Of a stretch of DNA of 38,615 nt, positions 14,990 through 23,151 are shown one piece after another. Position 1 is the first letter of the stretch. The number at the start of each line of letters is the position of its first letter. The notes beneath the pieces are model-generated. The model made no database searches and was not told the DNA's origin. It saw nothing but the letters and a program-made list of their open reading frames with translations. The position numbers and the translations under genes were made by a program. The stretch spans positions 1 to 38,615 of the forward strand of contig JAUXRX010000040.1 of the NCBI GenBank assembly GCA_030681645.1. The letters are read 5' to 3'. This DNA is from Archangium sp. Lineage in GTDB: Bacteria > Myxococcota > Myxococcia > Myxococcales > Myxococcaceae.

Positions 14990-16038
14990 CCGAGCCCCGC
15001 CTCAAATTCCCGCCGTTCGTGGTGCGCTGGGGCCGGTTGATCTGGCCGGTCGGCGCCATCCTCGCCATCGTGCTGCTCAGCTACGGGAGCTGCACCACCT
15101 ACGTGCGGCCTGGGCAGTACGGGGTGAAGCAGGTGATCGTCGGCTCGAGCCAGGGCGTGCAGACGGACATCTATCCTCCCGGGCTCCACTGGCTGACGCC
15201 GGGCGTCGAGCGCATGCACACCTTCCCCGCCGACCTGCAGGTGCTCGAGATGAGCGACGTCACGGGCGCGCACGAGCCGAAGACGAACATGCGGCAGGTG
15301 CCGGCGATCAAGATCCAGACGTCCGAGGGCTACACGGTGTCGGTCGACATCACCGTGCTGTACCGCATCGAAGACGCCTACAAGGTGATGACGCAGATCG
15401 GCCCCGGGCGGCTCTACGAGGACAGCGCCGTCATCCCCCGCGCCGAGCAGCAGCTGCGCCGCAAGTTCGGCGAGCTCGACGCCGAGCAGTTCTACCAGGG
15501 CGATCACCGCGAGTCCGCGGCGGCCGAGGCACAGCGCCTGCTCACCGATGAGCTCTCGCCCAAGGGCATTCACGTCACGCACGTGCTGGTGCGCCAGTAC
15601 CGCTACGACCAGCGCTACCAGGCGGCCATCGAGAGCCGGAAGATTCAGGACCAGACGGTCTTCAAGAACCGCGCTGAGGCGGCCGCCGCGATGGAAGAGG
15701 CGAAGAAGAACACCATCGTGGCCGAGGGGCAGGCCGCGGTGGCCACCGAGCTGTCGCGCGGCGCGGCCGAGGTGAAGAAGATCGAGTCGGAGGCCGACCT
15801 CTACCGCCGCACCAAGGAAGCCGAAGGGCGCCTCAAGGTCGAGCTGGCGAAGGCCACCGGCACCGACCTCGAGAACCGCGCGCTGCGGGTGGGCGGCAGC
15901 GAGAACATGGTGGGCCTCAAGATGGCCGAGGCGCTGGAAGGCGTGGAGCTGGTCATCTTGCCCAGCGACGGCGAGGGCGGCACCAACCCGCTCGATCTCA
16001 ACTCGATGCTCAAGCGGTTCGACGTGAGGGGCGAGTGA
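14986..16038 (+). CDS. SPFH/band 7 domain protein
   Basis: A 350-aa single-pass membrane protein: N-terminal TM IWPVGAILAIVLLSYGSC (about 21-38), an SPFH/prohibitin-homology domain (residues 45-210; YVRPGQYGVKQVIVGSS, YPPGLHWLTPGVERMHTFP, VSVDITVLYRIED), then a long charged coiled coil (RKIQDQTVFKNRAEAAAAME onward) and a conserved end, LDLNSMLKRF. Such proteins form large ring or cage assemblies in the inner membrane (HflK/HflC, prohibitin-like) that surround proteases or organise membrane domains. Start and stop both overlap neighbouring genes (ATGA upstream, TGATG downstream), so it is made together with the next, clearly paralogous SPFH protein. No FtsH is adjacent. Confidence 0.9.
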   Translation: MTEPRLKFPPFVVRWGRLIWPVGAILAIVLLSYGSCTTYVRPGQYGVKQVIVGSSQGVQTDIYPPGLHWLTPGVERMHTFPADLQVLEMSDVTGAHEPKTNMRQVPAIKIQTSEGYTVSVDITVLYRIEDAYKVMTQIGPGRLYEDSAVIPRAEQQLRRKFGELDAEQFYQGDHRESAAAEAQRLLTDELSPKGIHVTHVLVRQYRYDQRYQAAIESRKIQDQTVFKNRAEAAAAMEEAKKNTIVAEGQAAVATELSRGAAEVKKIESEADLYRRTKEAEGRLKVELAKATGTDLENRALRVGGSENMVGLKMAEALEGVELVILPSDGEGGTNPLDLNSMLKRFDVRGE

Positions 16039-17036
16039 TGAAGACCCGGAACCTGCTGTGGATGGTGGCGGTGCTCGCGTCGGTGAGCGGCTGTTCGTGT
16101 CACTCGACGGGCGCGAACGAGGTGGGCGTGCTCACCCGGAAGATCGCCCCGTTCGGCAAAGTGGGCGTGCAGGACGAGACCTACCCGCCGGGCGGCACGT
16201 ACTTCTTCGCGCCGTTCACCACCGACTGGAACACCTTCGAGAGCAAGCTGCAGAACCTGCGGCTGGTGAAGGACAGCGCGGACGACGTCGAGTTCAAGAC
16301 GGTGGACGGCAACGACATCTCGGTCGACATCATCGTCGCCTGGCGCATCGACCCGTCGAAGGCGCACTACCTGCTGATGAAGGTGGGTGAGTCGACGGAG
16401 GACATCGAGGCGCGGCTGGTGCGGCCGGGCGTGCGCGCCTACGTGCGCGACGCGCTCAACAAGCTCAAGAGCGAGGAGTTCTACGAGGCTGATCGCCGCT
16501 TCAAGGCAGCCGAGGAAGGGCGCGTGCTGTTGGCGGGCGCGCTCAACCCCGAGGGCATCATCGTCGAGCAGGTGATCCTCGGAGAGCACCGCTTCAACCC
16601 CGAGTACGAGGCGGTGATCCGCGAGAAGAAGCTGGCCGAGCAGAACGCGGAGAAGCTCAAGTCGGAAGCGCTCGCGGCGGCCGAGGCAAGCAAGAGAAAC
16701 CTCGAGGCGGCGAAGGGGCAGGTGGCGCAGCAGATCGCCGGGGTGGCCGGCCTGCTGGCGCAGGCGAAGCTGACGGCCGACTCGTCGCTGGTGCAGTCGC
16801 AGAACGAGGCCGAGGCGCTGTTGATCGAGGCGCGCGCCAACGCCCAGGCGATCCAGAAGCGCAACGAGGCGCTGGCCGGCGCGGGTGGGCGCACCATGGT
16901 GAAGCTGAAGATCGCCGAGGCGATGATCGGCAAGCGCATCGTGGTGTTGCCCTCGAAGGGCGCGAACATTCAGACGCTCGACATCAACCAGCTCGTCGGG
17001 AAGATCGCCGCGGACAAGGCGGGCCTCGGAAAGTAG
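16038..17036 (+). CDS. SPFH/band 7 domain lipoprotein-like partner
   Basis: A 332-aa paralogue of the preceding protein. MKTRNLLWMVAVLASVSGCSC ends in a lipobox-like SVSGC, so this partner may be lipid-anchored rather than TM-anchored. The SPFH domain (EVGVLTRKIAPFGKVG, YPPGGTYFFAPFTTDW, ISVDIIVAWRIDPSKA) is followed by a coiled coil with AEASKRNLEAAKGQVAQQ and the shared C-terminal motif MVKLKIAEAM ... LDINQLVGKI. The start is placed at the ATG at 16038, overlapping the upstream stop by one base; a GTG at 16035 is the alternative. Two SPFH proteins with shared C-terminal motifs encoded together imply a hetero-oligomeric ring like HflKC. The operon ends at a family 2 hairpin just downstream. 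Confidence 0.88.
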   Translation: MKTRNLLWMVAVLASVSGCSCHSTGANEVGVLTRKIAPFGKVGVQDETYPPGGTYFFAPFTTDWNTFESKLQNLRLVKDSADDVEFKTVDGNDISVDIIVAWRIDPSKAHYLLMKVGESTEDIEARLVRPGVRAYVRDALNKLKSEEFYEADRRFKAAEEGRVLLAGALNPEGIIVEQVILGEHRFNPEYEAVIREKKLAEQNAEKLKSEALAAAEASKRNLEAAKGQVAQQIAGVAGLLAQAKLTADSSLVQSQNEAEALLIEARANAQAIQKRNEALAGAGGRTMVKLKIAEAMIGKRIVVLPSKGANIQTLDINQLVGKIAADKAGLGK

Positions 17037-17041
17037 TCGTC

Positions 17042-17082
17042 TCCCTCTCCCTGCGAAGCGGGGAGAGGGCCGGGGTGAGGGG
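17042..17082. repeat. Palindromic repeat family 2, copy b (possible terminator)
   Basis: CCCTCTCCC (17043-17051) pairs with GGGAGAGGG (17061-17069) over a 9-nt loop, then CCGGGGTGAGG. In reverse complement it equals copy a at 6899 with one substitution. It follows the SPFH operon by 5 bp and may terminate it, though no U-tract follows. Confidence 0.8.
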
Positions 17083-17172
17083 CCGTGACGAGCTGACACC
17101 GGGCCTCGCCCACCCTTGACGAATTGTCGCGAAGAACCGAGCGACGACGCGCAACTCCGGGCAACGACGAGC

Positions 17173-17187
17173 TGGCACCCGTCTTGC
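17173..17187 (+). promoter_or_regulatory. Candidate sigma-54 (-24/-12) promoter before gspD
   Basis: TGGCACCCGTCTTGC fits the RpoN consensus TGGCAC-N5-TTGC exactly, with GG and GC correctly spaced. Transcription would start near 17199, leaving a leader of only about 5 nt before the ATG at 17204, so either translation is nearly leaderless or the true start is further in. Just after it CTTGCGAAGCAAG forms a small hairpin. Upstream activator sites were not identifiable by eye. Confidence 0.4.
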
Positions 17188-17203
17188 GAAGCAAGGCCCG
17201 CAC

Positions 17204-19246
17204 ATGCGCGCCTTCCTGCTGTGCCTCACGCTGACATTTATTCCCGCGATCGCGAACGCCGAGCCGCGAGCAGGCTGCGCCGAGCTGCGGAAGACGGCCC
17301 GCTTCACCGTCTACTTCGAGCGGGTCGACCTGGAGAAACTCGTCCAGACGGTCTCCGACGCGACCTGCCGCTCGTTCCTCCTCGGGGAAAACGTGAAGGG
17401 GAAGATCTCGATCATCGGCCCCGAGAACGGGAAGCTGATGCTGGACGCCGATCAATTCTACGGGGCCTTCCTGGCCGCGCTCGACGTGAACGGCTTCACC
17501 GCGGTCACGCAGGGGCGCTTCACCCGCATCATCGAGAAGCCGCGAGCGAGGCAATTCCCGGTGCCCGTGGTGCAAGACGGCGAAGCCTTCCCCTCGCCCA
17601 ACGAAGTGGTGACGAAGGTCTTCCGCCTGCACCACGCCGAGGCCGAGTCGCTGCGAGCGCCGATCGCCGCCTTCGTGAGCCAGGGCGGCGAGGTGCTGCC
17701 GGTGCCGCCGGACGTGCTCATCGTCACCGACCTCGTGTCGAACCTGCAGCGCATCGGCAAGCTGCTCGAGACGCTCGACGTGGAGAAGACCTCGACCGAC
17801 GTAACGAAGCTGGTGACGGTGAAGCACGCCGCTGCCGACGAGCTGCTCGACAAGGTGACCCGCGCGCTGGCGCCCCGGCCCGGGGTGAAGGCCGAGACGC
17901 TCACCTCGCTCGCCGACGATCGCACCAACCGGCTGCTGTTCACCGGCTCGCCCGCGTTGGTCGAGCGCGCGCTCACGCTGGTGGAGCAGCTCGACATCGA
18001 CGTGCCGGGCGACAGCCGCGCGCGCGTGTATCGACTGAAGAACGCCGACGCGAAGGAACTGGCGGCGACGCTCGAGGCGATGACCAGCGGCGCGAAGCAG
18101 AAGATTCCCCAGCCAGGAGTCGCCACCGGAGACGTGCGCATCAGCGTGAACGAGGCGCTCAACGCGCTGCTCATCGTCAGCAGTGCGGGTGACTACCGCG
18201 CGCTCGCCGAGGTGATCGACCAGCTCGACCAGCCGGTGCGCCAGGTGTTCATCGAGACGGTGATCATGGAGGTCAACCTGCAGCGCGACTCGCAGTTCAG
18301 CCTCTCGATGCACGGGGTGGCTGGCACAGCCGAGACGCCCTTCGTCTTCGGCTCGCAGCCGGAAGGCGCGCCGTCCTCGCTCTCGCTCAAGTCGCTCGCG
18401 GCGTCGACGGGCTTGCTGGCGGGGCTGCAGGGGCCTGCGCTCACACAGGTCTCGAAGGTGCTGGGCATCGACCTCTCGTCGTTTGGCTTCGCGCTGCAGG
18501 CCTCGCAGAGCAACAGCGACGTGAACATCCTCTCCACGCCGCACATCCTCACGGCGGACAACAAGGAAGCGGAGATCGCGGTGGGCCAGAAGGTGCCGTT
18601 TCAGCTGGGCATCAACCAGCAGCAGCTCACGGCGGCGCTCACCAGCGGCAACACCGCGGCGGCGAACGCGCTCACCGGGTCGATCTCGCGCGAGAAGGTG
18701 GAGCTGAAGCTGACGGTGAAGCCGCACATCGGCGCGGGTGAGGACATCCGCATGGAGGTGCACCAGACCGCGGAGGAGCTGGCGGGCACGAGCAGCTCTG
18801 CGGGGCCCATCACCTCGACGCGCAGCCAGAAGACGACGGTGGTGGCGAAGAACGAAGAGACGATCGTGCTCGGCGGCATCATGCAGGACCGCGAGTTGGA
18901 GCAGGTCTCGAAGGTGCCGGTGCTGGGCGACATTCCGCTGATAGGTCAGCTGTTCCGCCGCACCGCGAAGACGAAGACGAAGGTGAACCTGCTCGTCTTC
19001 CTCACCCCGCACATCATCTACGACACCAACGACTTCAAGCGGCTGGTCGAGCGCAAGATGCTCGAGCGCAAGAGCCTCATCGAGCAGTTCTACGGAGAGC
19101 GCGGCGAGGTGGAGCGCAGCATCGACTTCGGTCGCAAGCCCGGGCCGGTGGCAGCCCTCGCGCGCGCCCTCACCCGTGAGCAGGCGCGGCCTGAGAACGG
19201 AGGCCAGGGCGGCCCCGGAGATACGAGAGTCGAGCCCAGGGAGTGA
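17204..19246 (+). CDS. gspD: Type II secretion system secretin GspD
   Basis: A 680-aa outer-membrane secretin that forms the export channel of a type II secretion system. After the signal peptide (LLCLTLTFIPAIANA) come the N0 domain (about 30-125, FTVYFERVDLEKLVQTVSD), N1 (about 135-205, VFRLHHAEAESLRAPIAAFV), N2 (about 207-270), N3 (about 275-350, ARVYRLKNADAKELAATLEA) and the secretin core, with ILSTPHILTADNKEAEIAVG and the signature VPVLGDIPLIGQLFR. A charged, Gly-rich tail follows. Length is normal for GspD. Unlike most gspD genes it has no gspC, gspE or gspF next to it, so it is either a separately located subunit or serves an accessory system. The upstream sigma-54-like site suggests activator-dependent expression. 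Confidence 0.93.
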   Translation: MRAFLLCLTLTFIPAIANAEPRAGCAELRKTARFTVYFERVDLEKLVQTVSDATCRSFLLGENVKGKISIIGPENGKLMLDADQFYGAFLAALDVNGFTAVTQGRFTRIIEKPRARQFPVPVVQDGEAFPSPNEVVTKVFRLHHAEAESLRAPIAAFVSQGGEVLPVPPDVLIVTDLVSNLQRIGKLLETLDVEKTSTDVTKLVTVKHAAADELLDKVTRALAPRPGVKAETLTSLADDRTNRLLFTGSPALVERALTLVEQLDIDVPGDSRARVYRLKNADAKELAATLEAMTSGAKQKIPQPGVATGDVRISVNEALNALLIVSSAGDYRALAEVIDQLDQPVRQVFIETVIMEVNLQRDSQFSLSMHGVAGTAETPFVFGSQPEGAPSSLSLKSLAASTGLLAGLQGPALTQVSKVLGIDLSSFGFALQASQSNSDVNILSTPHILTADNKEAEIAVGQKVPFQLGINQQQLTAALTSGNTAAANALTGSISREKVELKLTVKPHIGAGEDIRMEVHQTAEELAGTSSSAGPITSTRSQKTTVVAKNEETIVLGGIMQDRELEQVSKVPVLGDIPLIGQLFRRTAKTKTKVNLLVFLTPHIIYDTNDFKRLVERKMLERKSLIEQFYGERGEVERSIDFGRKPGPVAALARALTREQARPENGGQGGPGDTRVEPRE

Positions 19247-19252
19247 AGAACA

Positions 19253-19290
19253 ACCCTCCCTCTCCCCGAGGGGGAGAGGGGCGGCGAGAG
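19253..19290. terminator. Perfect hairpin between convergent genes (repeat family 2 variant)
   Basis: CCCTCTCCCC (19258-19267) and GGGGAGAGGG (19271-19280) form a 10-bp perfect stem with a 3-nt loop, in the 54-bp gap between the ends of gspD and the monooxygenase-like gene. The stem matches repeat family 2 while the flanks differ. No U-tract is visible, so terminator function is inferred from position. Confidence 0.6.
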
Positions 19291-19300
19291 GGCAAACCAA

Positions 19301-20563
19301 CTACAGCGGAACGATCCGCAGCAACCCGTCGGTACACATCTCGTCAGTCGACGCGTCTCCCCAGATCACATCGACCGACGTCTTCGGCACACCGCCCACG
19401 AGCGGCTGGTGCTCGGCCGAGTTGTCATACACGCAGGTCATCCGGTGCACGTCGCCCTCGAGCGCCGGCAAGCGAGCATCAGGAGTGAACAGGATCAGCG
19501 ACTGGTGGAGGAAGTCGTAGTTCGGCACGTCGATGAGACAGGACACGCCGCCGTCCGCGTGCAGCACGTTCGACTCGAAGGCGGTGCCGAGCAGGTGCAT
19601 GTGAGGGAACACGCCCGCGATCAGCGAGCCCGGATACCGCAACTCCCGCTCGCCCTTCACCTCGACGCGCGGCGCGAGCGCGGGCACGAGCAGGTCGCTC
19701 TGGGAGATCGCGTCCATGAAGGCCTGGTACCGGGGGCGTTGGCCTGCAGGCAGCGTCCACAACCGCAGCTCGATGCGGCCCGCGGGCACGCCGCCGTCGG
19801 TGATGCCGATGGTGCTGTAGTGCACGAAGAGCTTCACGCCAGCGCCTGCCGGCACGAACAGCGCGCTCTCGGGCGGCATCACCAACGCCTCGTAGCCCGG
19901 CGCGTAGGAGCCGATGATCGCGGTCGGGCCTGGCACCATCGTCGGGGGAAGGCCCTGGAGATCGAGGAACGCGTTCGAGTGATGCACCACCCCGACGTTG
20001 CCGACGGGGCGGAGATCGGTGGCGAGGACCCACGTATCCGACGTGAACGCGCCCGAGATGATCACCTCGTTCGACGTGTCAGGCCCGAGCGGCGGCGCGA
20101 ACGCATCGGGCGGGGTGATCACCAGCGTCGGGTCGCCCACCGGTACCTGGGGCTGAAAGCCGAGCGGCTCGGGCCCGGTGTACTCGGCCGCATCTCCTTC
20201 GCGGAAGCCGCCTTCCCGCCACTGCTTCAGCAGCGCGATGTCCGCGGCAGGCACCACCGCTGACGACATCACCGCGCGGCAGCCATCGCGCGGGGCGTGC
20301 GGCGGCATGCGCAGCGTCTCGACCGCGTCCACCACCTGCGGCGCGAGCGGCGCGACGTCGGCCCAGGTCTTCAGGGAGAAGGGACCGTGTCCGCCCGGCG
20401 CGTGGCACCCCACGCAGCGCGCCTCGACGAAGCCGCGCACGAAGGAGTGGTAGCTCGGGCCGGTCGGCGTGCCGGAGTCCACGACCGGATCGACGGGTGG
20501 TGGCACGGGACGGGCCGAACAGCCGGCGACCAACACCATCATCGTGATGAAGCAGCCGCGCAT
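19301..20563 (-). CDS. Cytochrome c / copper type II monooxygenase-like lipoprotein
   Basis: A 420-aa predicted lipoprotein (FITMMVLVAGC lipobox) combining a short c-type haem domain with a PHM/DBH-like copper monooxygenase region. The haem site is RCVGCH (residues 49-54) with ETLRMPPHAP about 30 residues later giving a likely Met ligand. Further on, VVHHSNAFLDL near residue 193 matches the HH pair of the CuH site, and VFPHMHLLG near residue 319 the H-x-H of the CuM site; HYSTIGI between them adds another histidine. In known enzymes this fold hydroxylates C-H bonds using ascorbate and two copper ions; in fused bacterial lipoproteins the haem domain may replace ascorbate as electron source, which is my inference. 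Substrate is unknown. The start is set by the lipoprotein signal; no good ribosome binding site precedes it. Confidence 0.8.
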   Translation of the reverse strand: MRGCFITMMVLVAGCSARPVPPPVDPVVDSGTPTGPSYHSFVRGFVEARCVGCHAPGGHGPFSLKTWADVAPLAPQVVDAVETLRMPPHAPRDGCRAVMSSAVVPAADIALLKQWREGGFREGDAAEYTGPEPLGFQPQVPVGDPTLVITPPDAFAPPLGPDTSNEVIISGAFTSDTWVLATDLRPVGNVGVVHHSNAFLDLQGLPPTMVPGPTAIIGSYAPGYEALVMPPESALFVPAGAGVKLFVHYSTIGITDGGVPAGRIELRLWTLPAGQRPRYQAFMDAISQSDLLVPALAPRVEVKGERELRYPGSLIAGVFPHMHLLGTAFESNVLHADGGVSCLIDVPNYDFLHQSLILFTPDARLPALEGDVHRMTCVYDNSAEHQPLVGGVPKTSVDVIWGDASTDEMCTDGLLRIVPL

Positions 20564-20608
20564 CGACGGTGAGGCTACCACCGCGACGTTCTGTGGTTTG
20601 GTCCGCCC

Positions 20609-21141
20609 ATGTTCGATTGGCTCTTCAAGCCAAAGTGCCCGTGCGACCCCGCCGCGAAGGCGTGGATCGAGCACCGGCTCCGCTGGCTGAGCGAGCAGTT
20701 CCCCAGGAGCGCCTTCAGCACCGGAAGAGAGCTCATCCTCCCCACGCCCGAGTTCTTCCCTGAGCGCTACGACGCATCCGAACGCGCAGTGCGCACGCTG
20801 ATGGGCCGCGTGTGCTCGTACATGGGCGTCGACGAGACCTCGATTCAGCTCACACCACGGTGCACTTCGGGCTCGGCCTCTTCCTGGCGAACAGCCCACG
20901 CGACTGGATGAGCGGGTACACGGAGTGGCCCAGGAGCCACCTGAAGAAGCCCGAGTACATGAACCGGCCCATGTACGGCTGGGCGCTCGCGCTCCTCGCG
21001 CATTTCAGGAACGAGTCGAAGCCGAAGTGGGCGAAGCACCTCTCGCGCTTCGCGCGGATGGAGGTCGAGCAGGGCCTTCGCTACCTCGAGGCCACGCGCG
21101 ACTCTTCATATCTGCCGCGCGAAGGTGAGCTGCTCAACTGA
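20609..21141 (+). pseudogene. Hypothetical protein gene with internal deletion and frameshift
   Basis: The first frame (20609 onward) reads MFDWLFKPKCPCDPAAKAW ... RVCSYMGVDETSIQL, then loses coding character. A second frame picks up at about 20855 with TTVHFGLGLFLANSP and continues through PMYGWALALLAHFRNE, PKWAKHLSRFAR and RYLEATRDSSYLP to a stop at 21141. I recall hypothetical proteins with the same order (FGLGxFLAN ... YGYALALFAxxRGE ... PxWAKHL) that carry an HELGH zinc-protease-like motif between these two parts; here that middle is missing. CTCAC at 20849-20853 may mark a short-homology deletion junction. A sequencing or assembly error could mimic the frameshift but not the missing middle. 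Confidence 0.65.
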
Positions 21142-21144
21142 AGG

Positions 21145-22323
21145 TCAGCTGCGCGCTCGCAGGAACTTCTCGAGGCCATCGAAGGCGGCGGTGAGCACCG
21201 GCTCCGGCGGGAGGAAGACCACCCGGAAGTGCCGCGTGCCCGGGCGCTGGCCGAAGCCCTCGCCGTGCACGAAGAGCACGCCCGTCTCGCGCACCAGCTC
21301 GAGCACGAAGGCCTCGTCGCCGCCCGCCCATTCGCGGTCGAGCGAAGGCATCGCGTAGAACGCGCCCTGCGGCTCCACCACCGAGACGCCGGGCATCGCG
21401 CGCAGCCGGCTCACCATCAGGTCGCGCCGAGAGCGCAGCTTCTTCATCACCTCGGCCACGTGCCCCTGCGGGCCCGTCAGCGCCGGCTTCACCGCGTACT
21501 GGAACGGCCCCGGCCCGCACAAGCGCGCATCGGCCAGGCGCTGCACTGCCGCCGCCACGGGCGCGAGCAGCTTCGGGGTGTGGAACGCGAGCCAACCCAC
21601 CCGCCAACCCGGGCACAGGTACGCCTTCGACAGTCCATTCAAGGTGATCAACGGCACGTCGTCACACAGCGTCGCGGTGGGCACGTGCTCGCCCGTGAAG
21701 AGGAGCCGGTCGTAGATCTCATCCGACAGCACCACCAGGTTGTGCTTCCGGGCCACGTCGAGCACGCGCAGCAGCTGCTCCTTCGAGGCCACCGCGCCGG
21801 TCGGGTTGTTCGGGTTGCAGATGACGATCGCCTTGGTGCGCGGGCCCACCTTCGAGGCCACCTCGTCGGCGTCGATGGCCCAGCCCTTCGACTCGTCGAG
21901 GAAGTACGGCACCACCTTCGCCTGCAGCCGCGCCGCGATGGCGTTGTAGAGCGGGTAGCCGGGGCTGGGCAGCAGCACCTCGTCACCCGCCTCGAGCAGC
22001 GCGGTGAGCGCGAGGTCGAGCGCTTCGCTCACGCCCGCGGTGATGAACACGTCCTCGGGGCGCACCGCCGGCTTCATGCTCGCCGCCACGGCCTCTCGCG
22101 CTTCCTTGAGGCCGGCTGACGCGACGTACTGGTTGTGGCCGTCACGCAGCGCCTTCGACACGGCCTCGATGAGGTGCGGAGGAGTGGCGAAGTCGAAGCG
22201 GAGCGGGTCGCCGATGTTGCACGGGACGATCTTCATTCCGGTCGCCTCGAGGCGGGCGGCCTCGGCGGCGATGTTGCGGATGGCGTACTTGACGTTGGCG
22301 ATGTGCCGGGCGGGCTGAATCAT
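21145..22323 (-). CDS. PLP-dependent class I/II aminotransferase (AlaA/AlaT-like)
   Basis: A 392-aa cytoplasmic fold-type I aminotransferase of normal length. Key parts are CNIGDPLRFDF near the N-terminus, the AGVSEALDLAL loop, CNPNNPTG, LSDEIYDRL and the PLP lysine in NGLSKAYLCPGWRVGW (about residue 233), then the substrate-arginine region HFRVVFLPPE. Overall wording (RHIANVKYAIRNIAAEA, IGDP, GHNQY) is closest in my memory to alanine transaminases of the AlaA/AlaT group, which make alanine from pyruvate and glutamate, so that is the favoured reaction. The ATG is 9 bp from the stop of the ChaN-like gene, making it the last gene of the minus-strand operon. Its role with the envelope-type genes upstream is not obvious. 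Confidence 0.88.
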   Translation of the reverse strand: MIQPARHIANVKYAIRNIAAEAARLEATGMKIVPCNIGDPLRFDFATPPHLIEAVSKALRDGHNQYVASAGLKEAREAVAASMKPAVRPEDVFITAGVSEALDLALTALLEAGDEVLLPSPGYPLYNAIAARLQAKVVPYFLDESKGWAIDADEVASKVGPRTKAIVICNPNNPTGAVASKEQLLRVLDVARKHNLVVLSDEIYDRLLFTGEHVPTATLCDDVPLITLNGLSKAYLCPGWRVGWLAFHTPKLLAPVAAAVQRLADARLCGPGPFQYAVKPALTGPQGHVAEVMKKLRSRRDLMVSRLRAMPGVSVVEPQGAFYAMPSLDREWAGGDEAFVLELVRETGVLFVHGEGFGQRPGTRHFRVVFLPPEPVLTAAFDGLEKFLRARS

Positions 22324-22332
22324 GCGCGCTTG

Positions 22333-23151
22333 CTAGCGCTTCTTCGTGCGCGGGAACAGCAGCAGGTAGACGTCCGGGTGGGGGTTGATCAACACGGTCT
22401 TCCCTGCCTTCGAGAGCGCCAGCGCCCCCTGGAACCACGGCTCCTTCACCAGGTCTTCGTCGGCCTCCACGTACTCCGGCACCAGGAGGTCCAACTCGAC
22501 CACGTGGCCGCCCGTCTCCCTCGAGAGCGAGGGGCCGAAGGAGTACGGACGCCATTCGGGCAGGGGCTCGAGGTCGTTGTGGATCGCCCCGCCGTAGAGC
22601 AGCAGCACGCGCTCGGGCGTGCCGCCCTCTTCCTTCTCGATCACCTCGAGCGCCTTCGCCTCGACCTTGCGCCTGACCAGCAGCAGGCTCGCCTCGCCGT
22701 CCAGCTCACCCGCGTCGTCGAGCATCGAGCGGTAGTCATCGCAGTCGATGACCAGGATGTGGTTCTTGACGCCCATCGCATAGGTGCGGTCGAGCAGCCC
22801 GGTGACCTCGTCTTCGGTGCTGTCGGGGCGCTGCGTGGTCTTCGCCACCGCGGCCGTCGCCTGCCTCTCCGCCGCGCCGCACCTGCCGTTGAGCATCCAC
22901 GTCTCGACCACCAGCGAGGTGACCTTGCCCTCGAGCGCGGGCAGGAGGTCCTTCGTGAAGCGGGCGATGGCGCTGGGGACCCTCGGCGCTCCCTTGACCT
23001 CGTGGTACTCGCCCACCGCGAGGATGGCGGGCTTGCGCTCGAGCACGCGCTGGAAGGCCACCCGCGGAGACGCCACCACGCTGCACGGGGCGCACGCGGC
23101 CATTCCCGCATCAGGCGCCGCTGCGAGCAGGAAGAAGACGAGCACGCTCAC
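22333..23151 (-). CDS. Exported ChaN/Tiki-superfamily protein
   Basis: A 272-aa protein starting at GTG overlapping the upstream stop (GTGA). It begins with a signal-like hydrophobic run (VLVFFLLAAAPDAG) and then shows the pattern of the EreA/ChaN/TraB (Tiki) superfamily: ILAVGEYHEVKG with the first acidic/His pair near residue 46, SLVVETW, VKNHILVIDCDDYRS and LLLYGGAIHNDLEP near 190. Members include haem-binding ChaN, erythromycin esterases and proteases; the conserved Glu/His residues suggest a metal- or haem-linked role. A cysteine cluster (CAPCS) close to the N-terminus could hold disulfides or be lipidated. It is embedded in an operon with an M16 peptidase and an aminotransferase. The exact activity cannot be assigned from sequence. 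Confidence 0.65.
   Translation of the reverse strand: MSVLVFFLLAAAPDAGMAACAPCSVVASPRVAFQRVLERKPAILAVGEYHEVKGAPRVPSAIARFTKDLLPALEGKVTSLVVETWMLNGRCGAAERQATAAVAKTTQRPDSTEDEVTGLLDRTYAMGVKNHILVIDCDDYRSMLDDAGELDGEASLLLVRRKVEAKALEVIEKEEGGTPERVLLLYGGAIHNDLEPLPEWRPYSFGPSLSRETGGHVVELDLLVPEYVEADEDLVKEPWFQGALALSKAGKTVLINPHPDVYLLLFPRTKKR

Noticed and set aside
17114..17143. TTGACG considered as a -35 element for gspD
   Set aside because: No acceptable -10 hexamer at 16-18 bp; the sigma-54-like site fits better.
16970..19300. Long minus-strand frame opposite gspD
   Set aside because: His/Arg/Leu-rich composition and no motifs; gspD on the other strand has full secretin signatures.
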